This document shows positions 27,275 to 36,414 of a stretch of DNA of 64,000 bases, piece by piece. The stretch covers positions 1 through 64,000 of the forward strand of contig NZ_LZJI01000073.1 in NCBI RefSeq assembly GCF_001667775.1. Reading direction: 5' to 3'. The position numbers and the translations under genes were made by a program. The stretch's first letter is position 1; each line of letters begins with the position of its first letter. This stretch comes from Mycobacterium sp. E1747 (GTDB lineage: Bacteria; Actinomycetota; Actinomycetes; Mycobacteriales; Mycobacteriaceae). The notes under the pieces are model-generated. The model made no database searches and was not told the DNA's origin. It saw nothing but the letters and a program-made list of their open reading frames with translations.

Positions 27275-27931
27275 ATGACAACGTCCACCTCGGACGGGCA
27301 GCCGGGCCCACCGGATGTCCCAAATCGACGCAGCCAGTTGAAATCCGACCGCCGCTTGCAGCTGCTGGCGGCGGCCGAGCGCCTGTTCGCCGAGCGCGGC
27401 TTCCTCGCCGTGCGGCTGGAGGACATCGGCGCGGCCGCCGGGGTGAGCGGCCCCGCCATCTACCGCCACTTTCCCAACAAGGAGTCGCTGCTGGTTGAGC
27501 TGCTGGTGGGCATCAGCGCACGCCTGCTCGCGGGCGCCCGGGAGGTGCGGGCCCGCAGCTCCGACGCGGCCACCGCGCTGGACGGTTTGATCGACTTCCA
27601 CCTGGACTTCGCGTTCGGCGAGCCCGACCTGATCCGCATCCAGGACCGCGACCTCGCGCACCTACCCCAGACGGCCGAGAAGCAGGTGCGCAAAGCGCAA
27701 CGCCAATACGTCGAGGTGTGGGTCGGAGTGCTGCGCGAGCTGGACCCCGACCTGGCCGAGGCCGACGCCCGGCTGGCGGCCCACGCGGTCTTCGGCCTAC
27801 TCAACTCGACGCCGCACAGCATGAAATCGCCCGACACCTCGCGCAGCAAATCCGCCCGCACCGCGCGGTCGCGCGCCGTCATGCGAGCGATGACGGTCGC
27901 CGCGCTGGCCGCCGGGAACCGCTGCCCCTGA
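27275..27931 (+). CDS. bkaR: TetR-family repressor of branched-chain keto-acid catabolism (BkaR-like)
   Basis: A 218-residue TetR regulator. The DNA-binding domain spans about residues 28-75 (LQLLAAAERLFAERGF, then AAGVSGPAIYRHFPNKESLL), followed by a ligand domain of helices. It is the homologue by position of Rv2506, known as BkaR, a repressor of the adjacent branched-chain keto-acid operon. It is divergent from accD1-citE, and two similar dyads lie in the intergenic region. The ATG at 27275 has GGGGA just upstream. Confidence 0.88.
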   Translation: MTTSTSDGQPGPPDVPNRRSQLKSDRRLQLLAAAERLFAERGFLAVRLEDIGAAAGVSGPAIYRHFPNKESLLVELLVGISARLLAGAREVRARSSDAATALDGLIDFHLDFAFGEPDLIRIQDRDLAHLPQTAEKQVRKAQRQYVEVWVGVLRELDPDLAEADARLAAHAVFGLLNSTPHSMKSPDTSRSKSARTARSRAVMRAMTVAALAAGNRCP

Positions 27932-28000
27932 GTCACCGCTGGTGAGGTGATTCGCCGTTCGGAGGCGCGGCGCAGGTACTCTGCAATCCATGAGGTGGAC

Positions 28001-28774
28001 ATGAACGATTCACGTCCCACCGAGCGGTTCAGCCCCTCTCTGCCGGGATCGGGCCCGCAGGGCCCGTGGTATCCGCCCGCCGACCCCGCATACGCCGATC
28101 AGGCGCGCTATGCGCCCACCTACGGCGGGCAGGCTCCGCCGTGGGCGCACGACATGAACGAGGCCAACACCACCAAGGAGTTGCCGGCGTACTGGCAGCA
28201 CGAGCTGCCTTCGTCCGGACAACCCCCGGGGTCGGCGCCCCCACCGCCGGATGGCCCGAAGCCTCCGCCGCGGTGGCTGTGGATCGTCGCCGGCGCGGCC
28301 GTGCTGCTGGTGGTCGCCCTGGTCATCGCTTTGGTGCTGGTGAACGACGCGATCAAGACGCAGACCGCCGTCCCGCCGCTGCCTGCCATGCCGGAGACGA
28401 CCGCGACGATGCCCAGCCCGTCGACACGCACGTCGACACCGCGCATCCCGGCCCCCGTGCCGCCCACCGGCGGTTACCCGACGCCCACCGAGTCCACCGG
28501 CCCGGCCGCGATGCAAGACATCGTCTACAGCGTGGCCGGCGAGGGCCGGGCGATCAGCATCATGTACATCGATACCGGCGACCTGATCCAGACCGAATTC
28601 AACGTCGCGCTGCCATGGACCAAAGAGGTCAGCCTGGCCAACTCGGCCGCGCATCCGGCCAACGTCACGATCGTCAACATCGGCCACAACGTCACCTGTT
28701 CGGTCACCGTCGACGGTGTCCAGATGAGCAAGCGCGTCGGCGTGGGCCTGACGATCTGCGACTCGAGGGGCTAA
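28001..28774 (+). CDS. Proline-rich single-pass membrane protein with MmpS-like C-terminal domain
   Basis: A 257-residue protein related by position to Rv2507. The N-terminal ~85 residues are cytoplasmic and Pro/Gly-rich, a transmembrane helix follows (WLWIVAGAAVLLVVALVIAL), then a Thr/Pro linker (PSPSTRTSTPRIPAPVPP). The C-terminal ~85 residues (VYSVAGEGRAISIMYIDTGD to GVGLTICDSRG) form a beta-rich extracytoplasmic domain resembling MmpS proteins. The ATG at 28001 has GAGGTGG upstream. Function unknown; it ends 5 bases from a convergent transporter gene. Confidence 0.82.
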   Translation: MNDSRPTERFSPSLPGSGPQGPWYPPADPAYADQARYAPTYGGQAPPWAHDMNEANTTKELPAYWQHELPSSGQPPGSAPPPPDGPKPPPRWLWIVAGAAVLLVVALVIALVLVNDAIKTQTAVPPLPAMPETTATMPSPSTRTSTPRIPAPVPPTGGYPTPTESTGPAAMQDIVYSVAGEGRAISIMYIDTGDLIQTEFNVALPWTKEVSLANSAAHPANVTIVNIGHNVTCSVTVDGVQMSKRVGVGLTICDSRG

Positions 28775-28779
28775 GCGCC

Positions 28780-30120
28780 TTAGGACGGTTCGGCCGCGAG
28801 AGCGCCGCGTGCGGGAACCCGAACCGCCAGCATCGCCAGCAGACCGGCGAGCAGCACCAGCGAGATGCCGCCCAGACCTGCGCGCACGGCGCCGAAGATG
28901 TCCACGAATACCGAGAACAGCCAGGGCGCGACGAACGCCACCGCCCGCCCGGTCATCGTGTAGAGGCCGAAGGCGACCCCTTCCCTGCCGTGTTTCGCCA
29001 TCTGCAGCAGCAGGGCACGCGAGGACGACTGCGACGGCCCGATGAACATGCACAGCAGTAGCCCGCAGATCCAGAACGCCACCGGACCGGACAGCAGCAT
29101 CAGCGTGATGCCCAGGACGACGATCGCGGCCAGCGACGCCACGATGACGGGTTTCGACCCGACCCGGTGATCGACGAACCCGCCCAGCACCGCGCCCACG
29201 GCCGCGACCACGCTGGCCACCACACCGAACACCAGCACGTCACCCTGCGAGATGCCGTACACGTTGACGCCGAGCACGGCGCCGAAGGCGAAGATCGCCG
29301 CCAGGCCGTCGCGGAAAAGTGCGCTGGCGAACAAGAAGTAGACCAGGTTGCGGTCTCGCCGCCATTCCGCGGAGACCTCGGTCCACAGCTTGCGGTAGCC
29401 GCCGAGCATGCTCGTCGGCTCGTAGGCCTCGGCCGAGTCGGGAAGCCGATGCGCGACGAACAGCAGCGGCAGGGCAAAGATCGCCAGCCAGGCCGCCGCG
29501 ACCAGCATTGCCTCCCGGACGTAGAGGCCGTCGTGCATGGACACCCGCAAGAACCCACGCGTCGCGTTCGGCCCGGAGCCCTCCCCGGAAATGAACCCGC
29601 TGTAGACCACGAGCAGCAGCAGGACGCTGCCGACGTAACCGGCCGCCCAGCCCACCCCGGAAATCCGGCCAGCGGTCTGCGGCGTCGAAAGTTGGCGCAG
29701 CATGGCGTTATACGGGACGCTGGCCAGGTCGCCGCAGGCCGCCGTCGCCCCCATCAGCACCAGCCCGGCCCACAGATAACCGGGGCGGTCGTGGATGAAG
29801 AACATCGCGCACGTCAGCGCGACGGCCAAAGCGGTCAAGACGCTCAAGGCCACCCGCCGGCGATGCGGGGACTCCACCCAGACGCCGACGGCCGGCGCCA
29901 GCAGCGCGACCGTCAATCCGGCGATGGCGGCGGCGCGCCCCAACCAGCTTGCCGGCGTGGTGGCACCGGAGATGCCCACCCCCACGCTGCTGGTCAGATA
30001 CACCGAGAAGACGAAGGTCCCCACGATCGCGTTAAGGCCGGTGGAGCCGCAGTCCCAGAGCGCCCACGCGACCACCCGGGATGGCACCGGCGTGAGCGAA
30101 CGCGACGACGGCTGACCCAT
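28780..30120 (-). CDS. MFS transporter, Atg22/UMF1-like
   Basis: A 446-residue membrane protein with about 12 helices, homologous in place to Rv2508c. ALWDCGSTGLNAIVGTFVFS at the N terminus, GDLASVPYNAMLRQLSTPQT and FIGPSQSSSRALLLQMAKHG match the Atg22-like branch of the major facilitators, whose fungal members export amino acids from vacuoles. The substrate here is unknown. The ATG at 30120 (MGQPSSRS) is chosen; upstream in-frame codons belong to a tandem repeat array and are not real coding sequence. Confidence 0.85.
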   Translation of the reverse strand: MGQPSSRSLTPVPSRVVAWALWDCGSTGLNAIVGTFVFSVYLTSSVGVGISGATTPASWLGRAAAIAGLTVALLAPAVGVWVESPHRRRVALSVLTALAVALTCAMFFIHDRPGYLWAGLVLMGATAACGDLASVPYNAMLRQLSTPQTAGRISGVGWAAGYVGSVLLLLVVYSGFISGEGSGPNATRGFLRVSMHDGLYVREAMLVAAAWLAIFALPLLFVAHRLPDSAEAYEPTSMLGGYRKLWTEVSAEWRRDRNLVYFLFASALFRDGLAAIFAFGAVLGVNVYGISQGDVLVFGVVASVVAAVGAVLGGFVDHRVGSKPVIVASLAAIVVLGITLMLLSGPVAFWICGLLLCMFIGPSQSSSRALLLQMAKHGREGVAFGLYTMTGRAVAFVAPWLFSVFVDIFGAVRAGLGGISLVLLAGLLAMLAVRVPARGALAAEPS

Positions 30121-30133
30121 GCCCGGCACTCTA

Positions 30134-30345
30134 TTTGCTTCGCAGCCGACCCGCCGCGCCCGGCTTCGCCGCGCTCGCGATCGCTGCAATTTGTTTCGCA
30201 GTCGACCCGCCGCGCCCGGCTTCGCCGCGCTCGCGATCGCTGCAATCTGTTTCGCAGTCGACCCGCCGCGCCCGGCTTCGCCGCGCTCGCGATCGCTGCA
30301 ATCTGCTTCGCAGCCGACCCGCCGCGCCCGGCTTCGCCGCGCGCG
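30134..30345. repeat. Tandem GC-rich repeat, 56-bp unit, about 3.8 copies
   Basis: Units begin at 30134, 30190, 30246 and 30302 (the last is cut at about 30345). Copies differ at only a few bases (C/T within GCTTCGCAGCC; T/C after the CTGCAA). Each holds CCCGGCTTCGCCGCGCTCGC next to GATCGCTGCA. The array fills the space between the divergent transporter gene and cmrA, so the copy number changes their promoter spacing. The reverse complement of the same core recurs at 57561-57677. No unique spacers separate the units, so it is not a CRISPR array. Confidence 0.95.
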
Positions 30346-30362
30346 CTGTCTACGATTGGCTC

Positions 30363-31169
30363 ATGCCGATCCCCGCTCCCAGCCCAGACGGGCGTGCCGT
30401 TGTGACCGGAGCCTCGCAGAACATCGGCGAGGCGCTGGCGACCGAACTGGCCGCTCGCGGACACAGCCTGATAGTCACCGCGCGACGCGAAGACCTGCTC
30501 AACGAGCTGGCCGCCCGCCTGAGCGACAAGTACCGCGTCACGGTCGACGTGCGACCCGCCGACCTTGCCGATCCCGGGGAACGGGCGAAGTTGTGCGAAG
30601 AACTGGCAGCCCGGCCCATTTCGATCCTGTGCGCCAATGCCGGCACCGCGACCTTCGGTCCGGTGGCGACGCTGGACCCCGCGGGCGAGAAGGCCCAGCT
30701 GCAGCTGAATGTGCTGGGCGTACACGACCTTACGCTGGCGGTGCTGCCCGGCATGGTTGAGCGCAAGGCCGGCGGAATCCTGATTTCCGGGTCGGCGGCG
30801 GGCAATTCGCCGATTCCGTACAACGCCACCTATGCGGCCAGCAAGGCGTTCGCCAACACATTCAGCGAGTCGCTTCGCGGCGAGCTGCGCCACTCCGGTG
30901 TGCACGTCACGCTGCTGGCGCCCGGACCCGTGCGCACCGACCTGCCCGACGACGCCGAACGGTCGCTGGTCGAAAGGCTGGTGCCGGAATTCCTGTGGAT
31001 CTCCACCGAACACACAGCCCAGGTGTCCCTGGATGCCTTGGCGCGCAACAAGATGCGCGTGGTTCCGGGCCTGACGTCGAAGGCGATGTCGGTGGCCAGC
31101 GGCTACGCGCCGCGCGCTATCGTCGCGCCCATCGTCGGCGGCTTCTACAAAAAGCTCGGCGGCGGGTAG
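30363..31169 (+). CDS. cmrA: Mycolate beta-keto reductase, SDR family (CmrA)
   Basis: A 268-residue SDR, the same length as Rv2509. It has the cofactor motif VTGASQNIGEALA, CANAGTATFGP, SGSAAGNSPIPYNATYAASKA with the catalytic Tyr/Lys, and the PGPVRTDLPD loop. The homologues Rv2509 and corynebacterial CmrA reduce the 3-oxo mycolate precursor to the mature beta-hydroxy acid. The ATG at 30363 follows the repeat array directly; there is only a short stretch left for a promoter, so part of the array may carry it. Confidence 0.88.
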   Translation: MPIPAPSPDGRAVVTGASQNIGEALATELAARGHSLIVTARREDLLNELAARLSDKYRVTVDVRPADLADPGERAKLCEELAARPISILCANAGTATFGPVATLDPAGEKAQLQLNVLGVHDLTLAVLPGMVERKAGGILISGSAAGNSPIPYNATYAASKAFANTFSESLRGELRHSGVHVTLLAPGPVRTDLPDDAERSLVERLVPEFLWISTEHTAQVSLDALARNKMRVVPGLTSKAMSVASGYAPRAIVAPIVGGFYKKLGGG

Positions 31170-31172
31170 TCG

Positions 31173-32735
31173 TTACTTCCGGCGGCGGCGGCCGGTACCG
31201 AAGATGTTCTTGGTGATTTCGCGGATCGCCGTGTTGATGCCGCTTTTCACAGTCGGGTTGCTCAGCACTTCCTCCCACATGGCGGGGCCTTTCGGCTCTG
31301 CCGGCTGCGGCATCGGCAGCGGCGGCTCGTTCGCCGGCACCGGCGGATAATCGGACTGGGCCTGCGGCGGCGGGGCCTGCCGATCCGGCGCGCCAACCTG
31401 AGGCGGAGCCGGCTGTTCGATGGTCTGCCCGTATTTCTCTTGCAGCGGACTGCTTTTCGCTGCGGCGGTGATCGCGTCATTTCCGATCGAGGCCATCAGC
31501 GACCGCGGCACCCGCATGCGGGTCCATGCGACGGGGGTGGGCGCGCCCTTCTCGGATAACACGGTGACGACGGCCTCCCCGATACCCAGCGACGTCAGCG
31601 CCGACTCCAGGTCGTAGACATCGGTTTTCGGATAGGTCCGCACGGTTTTGCTCAGCGCCTGCTGATCGTCGGGGGTAAACGCCCGCAGCGCGTGCTGGAT
31701 CCGGGCGCCGAGCTGGGAGAGCACATCGTTGGGCAGGTCGGTGGGCAGTTGCGTGCAGAAGAACACCCCGACGCCCTTGGAACGGATCAGTTTGACGGTC
31801 CGCTCGACCTGTGCGAGGAACGCCTTGGAGGCGTCGGCGAACAGCAGGTGCGCCTCGTCGAAAAAGAAGACCAGCTTGGGCTTGTCGATGTCGCCGATTT
31901 CGGGCAGCACCGCGAACAAGTCGGCGAGCACCCACATCAGAAAGGTGGAGAAGATGACGGGTCGCAGTGACTGACCGCTGAATTCGAGCAGCGAGATGAC
32001 ACCGTGGCCCCGGTCGTCGACGCGCAGCAAGTCCTGGGGATCGAGCTTCGGCTCGCCGAAGAACGTGTCGCCGCCCTCGCCGGCGAGGTTGACCAGCGCC
32101 CGCAGGATGACGCCCGCCGTGGTCGGCGAAACACCGCCCAGGTCTTTCAGATCGGCCTTGCCCTCGTCGCTCGCCAAGTGGCTGATCACGCCGCGTAGGT
32201 CAGCAAGGGTGACCAGCGGGCGGTTGGCCTGCTGGGCCCAGTAGAAGATCAGCCCCAGCGTCGACTCTTGAGTGGCGTTGAGCCCCAAGACTTTCGACAG
32301 CAGAACGGGGCCGAAACTGGCAACGGTCGCCCGGACCGGCACGCCCAGTCTCCCGGTGCCCAGCGACAAGAACTCGACCGGGAATCCGGTCGCCGCCCAG
32401 TCGTCGCCGGTGTCTTTGGCGCGCGCGGCGGTCTTGTCGTTGGCCTCCCCCGGCCGGGCCAGACCCGATAGGTCGCCCTTGACGTCGGCCATCATCACGG
32501 CCACGCCCGCCGCGCTGAGTTGTTCGGCGATCAGCTGCAGCGTCTTGGTCTTGCCGGTTCCGGTCGCGCCGGCCACCAGGCCGTGCCGGTTGATGGTGGC
32601 CAACGGGATGCGAATCTGTGCCGTCGGGTCGACGGTGCCGTCAACGACGACCGTGCCCAATTCGAGTGCCTGCCCGTCGACGGCGTACCCGTTGGCGATC
32701 CGGCGCGCGGGTGTCTCGGCGGATTCGGTGCTCAT
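31173..32735 (-). CDS. HerA-like P-loop ATPase (DUF853 family)
   Basis: A 520-residue ATPase with Walker A GATGTGKTKT, Walker B LVFFFDEAHLLF and the sensor-like GVFFCTQLPTDLP; this is the DUF853 branch of the HerA/FtsK superfamily, homologous in position to Rv2510c. A Pro-rich tail (QPAPPQVGAPDRQAPPPQAQ) precedes a basic C terminus RRRRK. Biochemical role unknown. The ATG at 32735 is used; an in-frame ATG at 32768 and TTG at 32780 would lengthen it by 11 or 15 residues. Confidence 0.87.
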   Translation of the reverse strand: MSTESAETPARRIANGYAVDGQALELGTVVVDGTVDPTAQIRIPLATINRHGLVAGATGTGKTKTLQLIAEQLSAAGVAVMMADVKGDLSGLARPGEANDKTAARAKDTGDDWAATGFPVEFLSLGTGRLGVPVRATVASFGPVLLSKVLGLNATQESTLGLIFYWAQQANRPLVTLADLRGVISHLASDEGKADLKDLGGVSPTTAGVILRALVNLAGEGGDTFFGEPKLDPQDLLRVDDRGHGVISLLEFSGQSLRPVIFSTFLMWVLADLFAVLPEIGDIDKPKLVFFFDEAHLLFADASKAFLAQVERTVKLIRSKGVGVFFCTQLPTDLPNDVLSQLGARIQHALRAFTPDDQQALSKTVRTYPKTDVYDLESALTSLGIGEAVVTVLSEKGAPTPVAWTRMRVPRSLMASIGNDAITAAAKSSPLQEKYGQTIEQPAPPQVGAPDRQAPPPQAQSDYPPVPANEPPLPMPQPAEPKGPAMWEEVLSNPTVKSGINTAIREITKNIFGTGRRRRK

Positions 32736-32854
32736 CGTGCTGCGCCCCCATTCCCAGTGGTTCGGCATGCGGTCCGGCAACGCTCACCCTACTTCTCCGG
32801 CGCGATTAGGGGCGATGGCCAGCGCGAGCGCCACGTGGGCCTAGTCTGAGCGCT

Positions 32855-33502
32855 GTGCGAGACGAGTTGGTGTGGATTGATTGCGAGATGACGGGGCTGG
32901 ACCTGGGCTCGGACAAGTTGATCGAGATCGCGGCCCTGGTCACCGACGCCGACCTGAACGTTCTGGGCGACGGCGTCGACGTGGTGATCCACGCCGACGA
33001 CGGGGCGCTGTCGTCGATGATCGACGTGGTCACCGAAATGCACACGCGTTCAGGGCTGATCGACGAGGTGCGGGCGTCGACCGTCGACCTGGCGACCGCC
33101 GAGGCGATGGTGCTCGATTACATCGGCAAGCACGTCAAGCAACCCAAGACGGCGCCGCTGGCGGGCAATTCCATCGCCACCGACCGCGCGTTCATCTCCC
33201 GTGACATGCCGGCGCTGGACTCGTTCCTGCACTACCGGATGATCGACGTGAGCTCGATCAAGGAGCTCTGCCGGCGCTGGTATCCGCGGATCTACTTCGG
33301 CCAGCCGGTCAAGGGGCTCGCCCACCGGGCGCTGGCCGACATCCACGAATCGATCAACGAGCTGCGGTTCTACCGGCGCACCGCGTTCGTGCCCCCGCCG
33401 GGTCCGTCTACCAGCGAGATCGAGGCGGTGGTCGCCGACCTGAGCGGCGGCAGCGGGGCACCGGGACCAATCGATTCGGCCCCCGAGCCACCGACCGGTT
33501 AG
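32855..33502 (+). CDS. orn: Oligoribonuclease
   Basis: A 215-residue 3'-5' exoribonuclease of the DEDDh family, identical in length to Rv2511. The metal ligands are in [20 protein letters not shown] and [10 protein letters not shown] (His then Asp). It degrades nanoRNAs and pGpG at the end of RNA and cyclic-di-GMP turnover. GTG start at 32855. The C-terminal ~25 residues are Gly/Pro/Ser-rich, as in other mycobacterial copies. tRNA-His follows 29 bases downstream. Confidence 0.96.
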   Translation: MRDELVWIDCEMTGLDLGSDKLIEIAALVTDADLNVLGDGVDVVIHADDGALSSMIDVVTEMHTRSGLIDEVRASTVDLATAEAMVLDYIGKHVKQPKTAPLAGNSIATDRAFISRDMPALDSFLHYRMIDVSSIKELCRRWYPRIYFGQPVKGLAHRALADIHESINELRFYRRTAFVPPPGPSTSEIEAVVADLSGGSGAPGPIDSAPEPPTG

Positions 33503-33531
33503 TATCGACGTCGCCGCTCGTTGGCGGCAAT

Positions 33532-33608
33532 GGTGGCTGTAGTTCAGCTGGTAGAGCACCAGGTTGTGATCCTGGATGTCGCGGGTTCGAGCCCCGTCAG
33601 CCACCCCA
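33532..33608 (+). tRNA. tRNA-His (anticodon GTG)
   Basis: The acceptor GTGGCTG pairs with CAGCCAC, with the extra G-1 (33532) opposite C73 (33605) that marks tRNA-His. The anticodon loop TTGTGAT gives GTG, the T arm is CGGGTTCGAGCCCCG, and CCA is encoded at 33606-33608. The orn-tRNA-His order is the same in M. tuberculosis. Confidence 0.97.
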
Positions 33609-33698
33609 ATCGGCCGGAAGCCCTTGCTGCTTCCTGACCGCTGGGTCGTTCCGGCCCACGCAACGCGAATGCACCCCGAACGGGAGGGACAGCGCGCC

Positions 33699-34097
33699 GT
33701 GCCGCCGAACCGTCATCGGCTCCCCCTGAACGCGGCCATCGCGGGCTGCGCTGCCCTGCTCGCGGCATGCGGGGGTTCGAACCAGACGGCGACCACCGTC
33801 ACGTCGACGGTGCCGGCAGAGACCAAGACAGTGACCGTGACCGCCGCCCCGCCACCCCCGCCGGGACCGAAGACGACCATTGCCTCGGACGGCACGTTCA
33901 TCATCGGCAGCGACATCGCTGCGGGCACTTATCGAAGCGCCGGGAAATACGGGTGCTACTGGGCGAGGCTGCGCAGCCTGGACACCACCGACATCATCGA
34001 CAACAACGTCAACGACGGCCCGCAAGTGGTGCAGATCCTCCCGAGCGATCGCGCATTCATGACCAGAAACTGCGCGGCCTGGCACAAGGCCGACTGA
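33699..34097 (+). CDS. Small lipoprotein with conserved extracytoplasmic beta domain
   Basis: A 132-residue lipoprotein. The signal peptide ends in the lipobox LLAACGGS (lipidated Cys24). A Thr/Val and Pro linker (TVTVTAAPPPPPGPKT) leads to a C-terminal domain with DGTFIIGSDIAAGTYRSAGK, YGCYWARL and FMTRNCAAWHK; this short beta domain with two conserved Cys occurs in many actinobacterial lipoproteins of unknown function. The GTG at 33699 has GGGAGG about eleven bases upstream. It ends eight bases from the convergent ldtB. Confidence 0.8.
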   Translation: MPPNRHRLPLNAAIAGCAALLAACGGSNQTATTVTSTVPAETKTVTVTAAPPPPPGPKTTIASDGTFIIGSDIAAGTYRSAGKYGCYWARLRSLDTTDIIDNNVNDGPQVVQILPSDRAFMTRNCAAWHKAD

Positions 34098-34105
34098 CAC
34101 GCACG

Positions 34106-35302
34106 TCAGGTGTTGGCGTTACCCGCTTTCCACTGCGGCCAGGGAATGTTCCAGTCGCCCAACCCTTCCGTGCCGGGCAGCGTAGGCCCCACCGTGTTGA
34201 TGACCTCGACGATGTCGCCGGTCTTGCTGTGGTCGTAGAACCACTCGGCGTTGCTGGGGCTCACGTTCAGGCACCCGTGGCTGGTGTTGGTGTGCCCCTG
34301 GGCGCCGACCGACCACGGCGCGGAGTGCACGAAGACACCGCTATAGGACATCTGGGTGGCCCAGTCGACTTCGGTGCGATATCCGTTGGGCGAGTTGACC
34401 GGAACGCCGTAGGTCGACGAGTCCATGATGATGTGCTTGAACCGGCCGCCGATGATGTAGAAGCCGTTGTCCGTCGGTGTGCTGTCCTTACCCATCGACG
34501 TCGGCATGGTCTTGACCACTTCGCCGTTGACGCGCACGGTCACCGTCTTGGTGGTGTCGTCGGCGGTCGAAATGACCTCGTCGCCGATGGTGAAGTGGGT
34601 CTTGACGTTGTCCTCACCGAACATTCCGTCACCCAGATCGACGCCGTAGGTGTTGACCGCCACGTCGATGGCCGTTCCGGATTTCCAGAAATGCTCGGGG
34701 CGCCAACGCACTTCGCGATTGTTGAGCCAGTAGAACGCGCCCTCGACGGGCGGGTTGGTGGTGATCTTGATGGCCTTCTGGGCGGCGGCACGGTTCGCGA
34801 TGTTCTCGTCGAACCGGATCGCCACCGGCTCACCGATGCCCACGACCTCGCCGTCGCCCGGGGCGACGTAGGGCATCGTCAGGTGAGCGGGCGAACTCGT
34901 CTGGAAGGTCATCTGCCGAGTCGCCGCGCCGCCCATGCCCAGCGCTTTCACGTTCAAGGTGTAGCGCCTGTTGTAGCCGAGTTGCTCGGTGGTCGACCAG
35001 CGCAGCCCGTCGGGACTGAGCTGTCCGCTGATGGACTTGCCGTTCTCGTTGACCATGGTCACCGACGCCAGAACGCCGTCGGCGACACTGACCGTCACCG
35101 GGGCATCGACGGTGACTCCGACGGCGCCGTCGGTCACCGAGGAGGTGAGCTTCGGGACGAGCAGGTCAGCGAACGGGGTGCCCTTGTCGAAGATCACTTT
35201 CGCCGGCGCGGCGGTGTGGTCACCACCGCAGGCAGCGCCGAACACGGCAACCGAAGCGATCGCGGCAGCCAGCCACGACCGTCGTCTGCGCAAAGGCGTC
35301 AT
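34106..35302 (-). CDS. ldtB: L,D-transpeptidase 2 (LdtB/LppS), lipoprotein
   Basis: A 398-residue lipoprotein homologous to Rv2518c. The signal ends in FGAACGG (Cys25), two Ig-like domains follow (about 50-150 and 150-250), then the YkuD catalytic domain with the signature [18 protein letters not shown], where Cys (near 344) is the nucleophile and His is in [13 protein letters not shown]. It makes 3-3 crosslinks in peptidoglycan and is the main carbapenem-sensitive L,D-transpeptidase in M. tuberculosis. The ATG at 35302 has AAGG seven bases upstream. Confidence 0.95.
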   Translation of the reverse strand: MTPLRRRRSWLAAAIASVAVFGAACGGDHTAAPAKVIFDKGTPFADLLVPKLTSSVTDGAVGVTVDAPVTVSVADGVLASVTMVNENGKSISGQLSPDGLRWSTTEQLGYNRRYTLNVKALGMGGAATRQMTFQTSSPAHLTMPYVAPGDGEVVGIGEPVAIRFDENIANRAAAQKAIKITTNPPVEGAFYWLNNREVRWRPEHFWKSGTAIDVAVNTYGVDLGDGMFGEDNVKTHFTIGDEVISTADDTTKTVTVRVNGEVVKTMPTSMGKDSTPTDNGFYIIGGRFKHIIMDSSTYGVPVNSPNGYRTEVDWATQMSYSGVFVHSAPWSVGAQGHTNTSHGCLNVSPSNAEWFYDHSKTGDIVEVINTVGPTLPGTEGLGDWNIPWPQWKAGNANT

Positions 35303-35444
35303 CGAGTGACCTTCCACCAAATTGATCCAGTTGGTCACCGCTGACCAGAACAGTGCACGCATTGTAATGGGTTTTGTGGCCCTCAGAGGCCGACCTTGAC
35401 AGGTCCGTGACCAGGTGCCACGCCGGGCCGGCTGGATGGTGCGT

Positions 35445-36347
35445 TCAGGCCGGTTGGTCGATGCGGTCGCGGAGTTCGGCCTCGACCCGGTCGTGGGTCG
35501 TGACGGCCTCGATGCGCGCGAGCTTGACGATGGCCGCCGCCATCGCCAACACCGCCAGTGCGAGGACGCTCAGCCTGATCGGGCCCGCAGCCAGCGTCTC
35601 GTCGAGCACGACTACGCCCAGCGCCGCCCCCACGACCGGCTGCGACACCTGCAGCGCGGGCATCGACGCGGTCAGCGGTCCGGCCCGGAAGGCCGCCTGG
35701 CTCCACACCACACCACCGACCGTGACCAGAATCGCGGCGTACAGCTCCGGGGTTCGGATGACCGCCCATGCGCCGTCGCCGAGCCGGGCGACGACCTCCT
35801 TGGCGAGCACCGCGAAGATTCCCCACAGCGAACCGGACACCAGGGCGAACAGCACCGCCGCCGCGGAGCCACCCCAGATCCGGCCCGCCACCACGCACGC
35901 GACCAGCAGCGGCCCCAGCACAGCGGCCACGAGGGCCCAGGTTCTCAGGGGCGCGGACGAATGACCGGCCCGCGGATTGCCGACTACGGCGACCACCGTT
36001 ACGGAGACCGTCAGCAGCCCGGCCCATATCCACTCCGCGCCGGTCATCTTTCGATGAAACAGCCTGGCGTTGATCGGCAGCGCAAACAGCAGCGAACACA
36101 TGAGCAGCGCCTGCACCAAGAGCACCGAACCCTGACCCAGAGCGGCGGCCTGCAGTCCGACGCTCGCGACGAGCAGCGCCGCACCCCACCACCACCGCCC
36201 GTTTCGCAGCAGGCTAGCGAACAGTCCGACGTGACCAATCGACTTGTCCTCGATGCAATGCGCCGCCCGTTGCTGCAGAACGTCACCGGTCGCGACGCAC
36301 AGCGCCGAACTCAGCGCGAGCACTGCGGCGATCTCCGCGTGGGCCAT
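35445..36347 (-). CDS. DMT-superfamily (EamA-like) membrane transporter
   Basis: A 300-residue membrane protein of about 10 helices starting [20 protein letters not shown], with the duplicated five-helix layout of the drug/metabolite transporter superfamily ([20 protein letters not shown] and [20 protein letters not shown] mirror each other). Mycobacterial proteins of this kind are annotated only as DMT family; the substrate is unknown. It lies 67 bases after the MMPL transporter gene on the same strand and may share its transcript. Confidence 0.82.
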   Translation of the reverse strand: MAHAEIAAVLALSSALCVATGDVLQQRAAHCIEDKSIGHVGLFASLLRNGRWWWGAALLVASVGLQAAALGQGSVLLVQALLMCSLLFALPINARLFHRKMTGAEWIWAGLLTVSVTVVAVVGNPRAGHSSAPLRTWALVAAVLGPLLVACVVAGRIWGGSAAAVLFALVSGSLWGIFAVLAKEVVARLGDGAWAVIRTPELYAAILVTVGGVVWSQAAFRAGPLTASMPALQVSQPVVGAALGVVVLDETLAAGPIRLSVLALAVLAMAAAIVKLARIEAVTTHDRVEAELRDRIDQPA

Positions 36348-36414
36348 GGAAAGGTTCTCCGTCGATGTCGGAAGTCAGCCGCAAAGCCCGGCAGGCAGTA
36401 GCGACGGTCGTGCG

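Noticed and set aside
28010..29053. Long minus-strand open frame opposite the proline-rich membrane protein
   Set aside because: Low-complexity Arg/Gly/His composition and no family motif; the plus strand has a clear membrane protein with a conserved C-terminal domain.
30134..30345. Possible CRISPR array
   Set aside because: The units are contiguous with no unique spacers and no cas genes; it is a tandem minisatellite.
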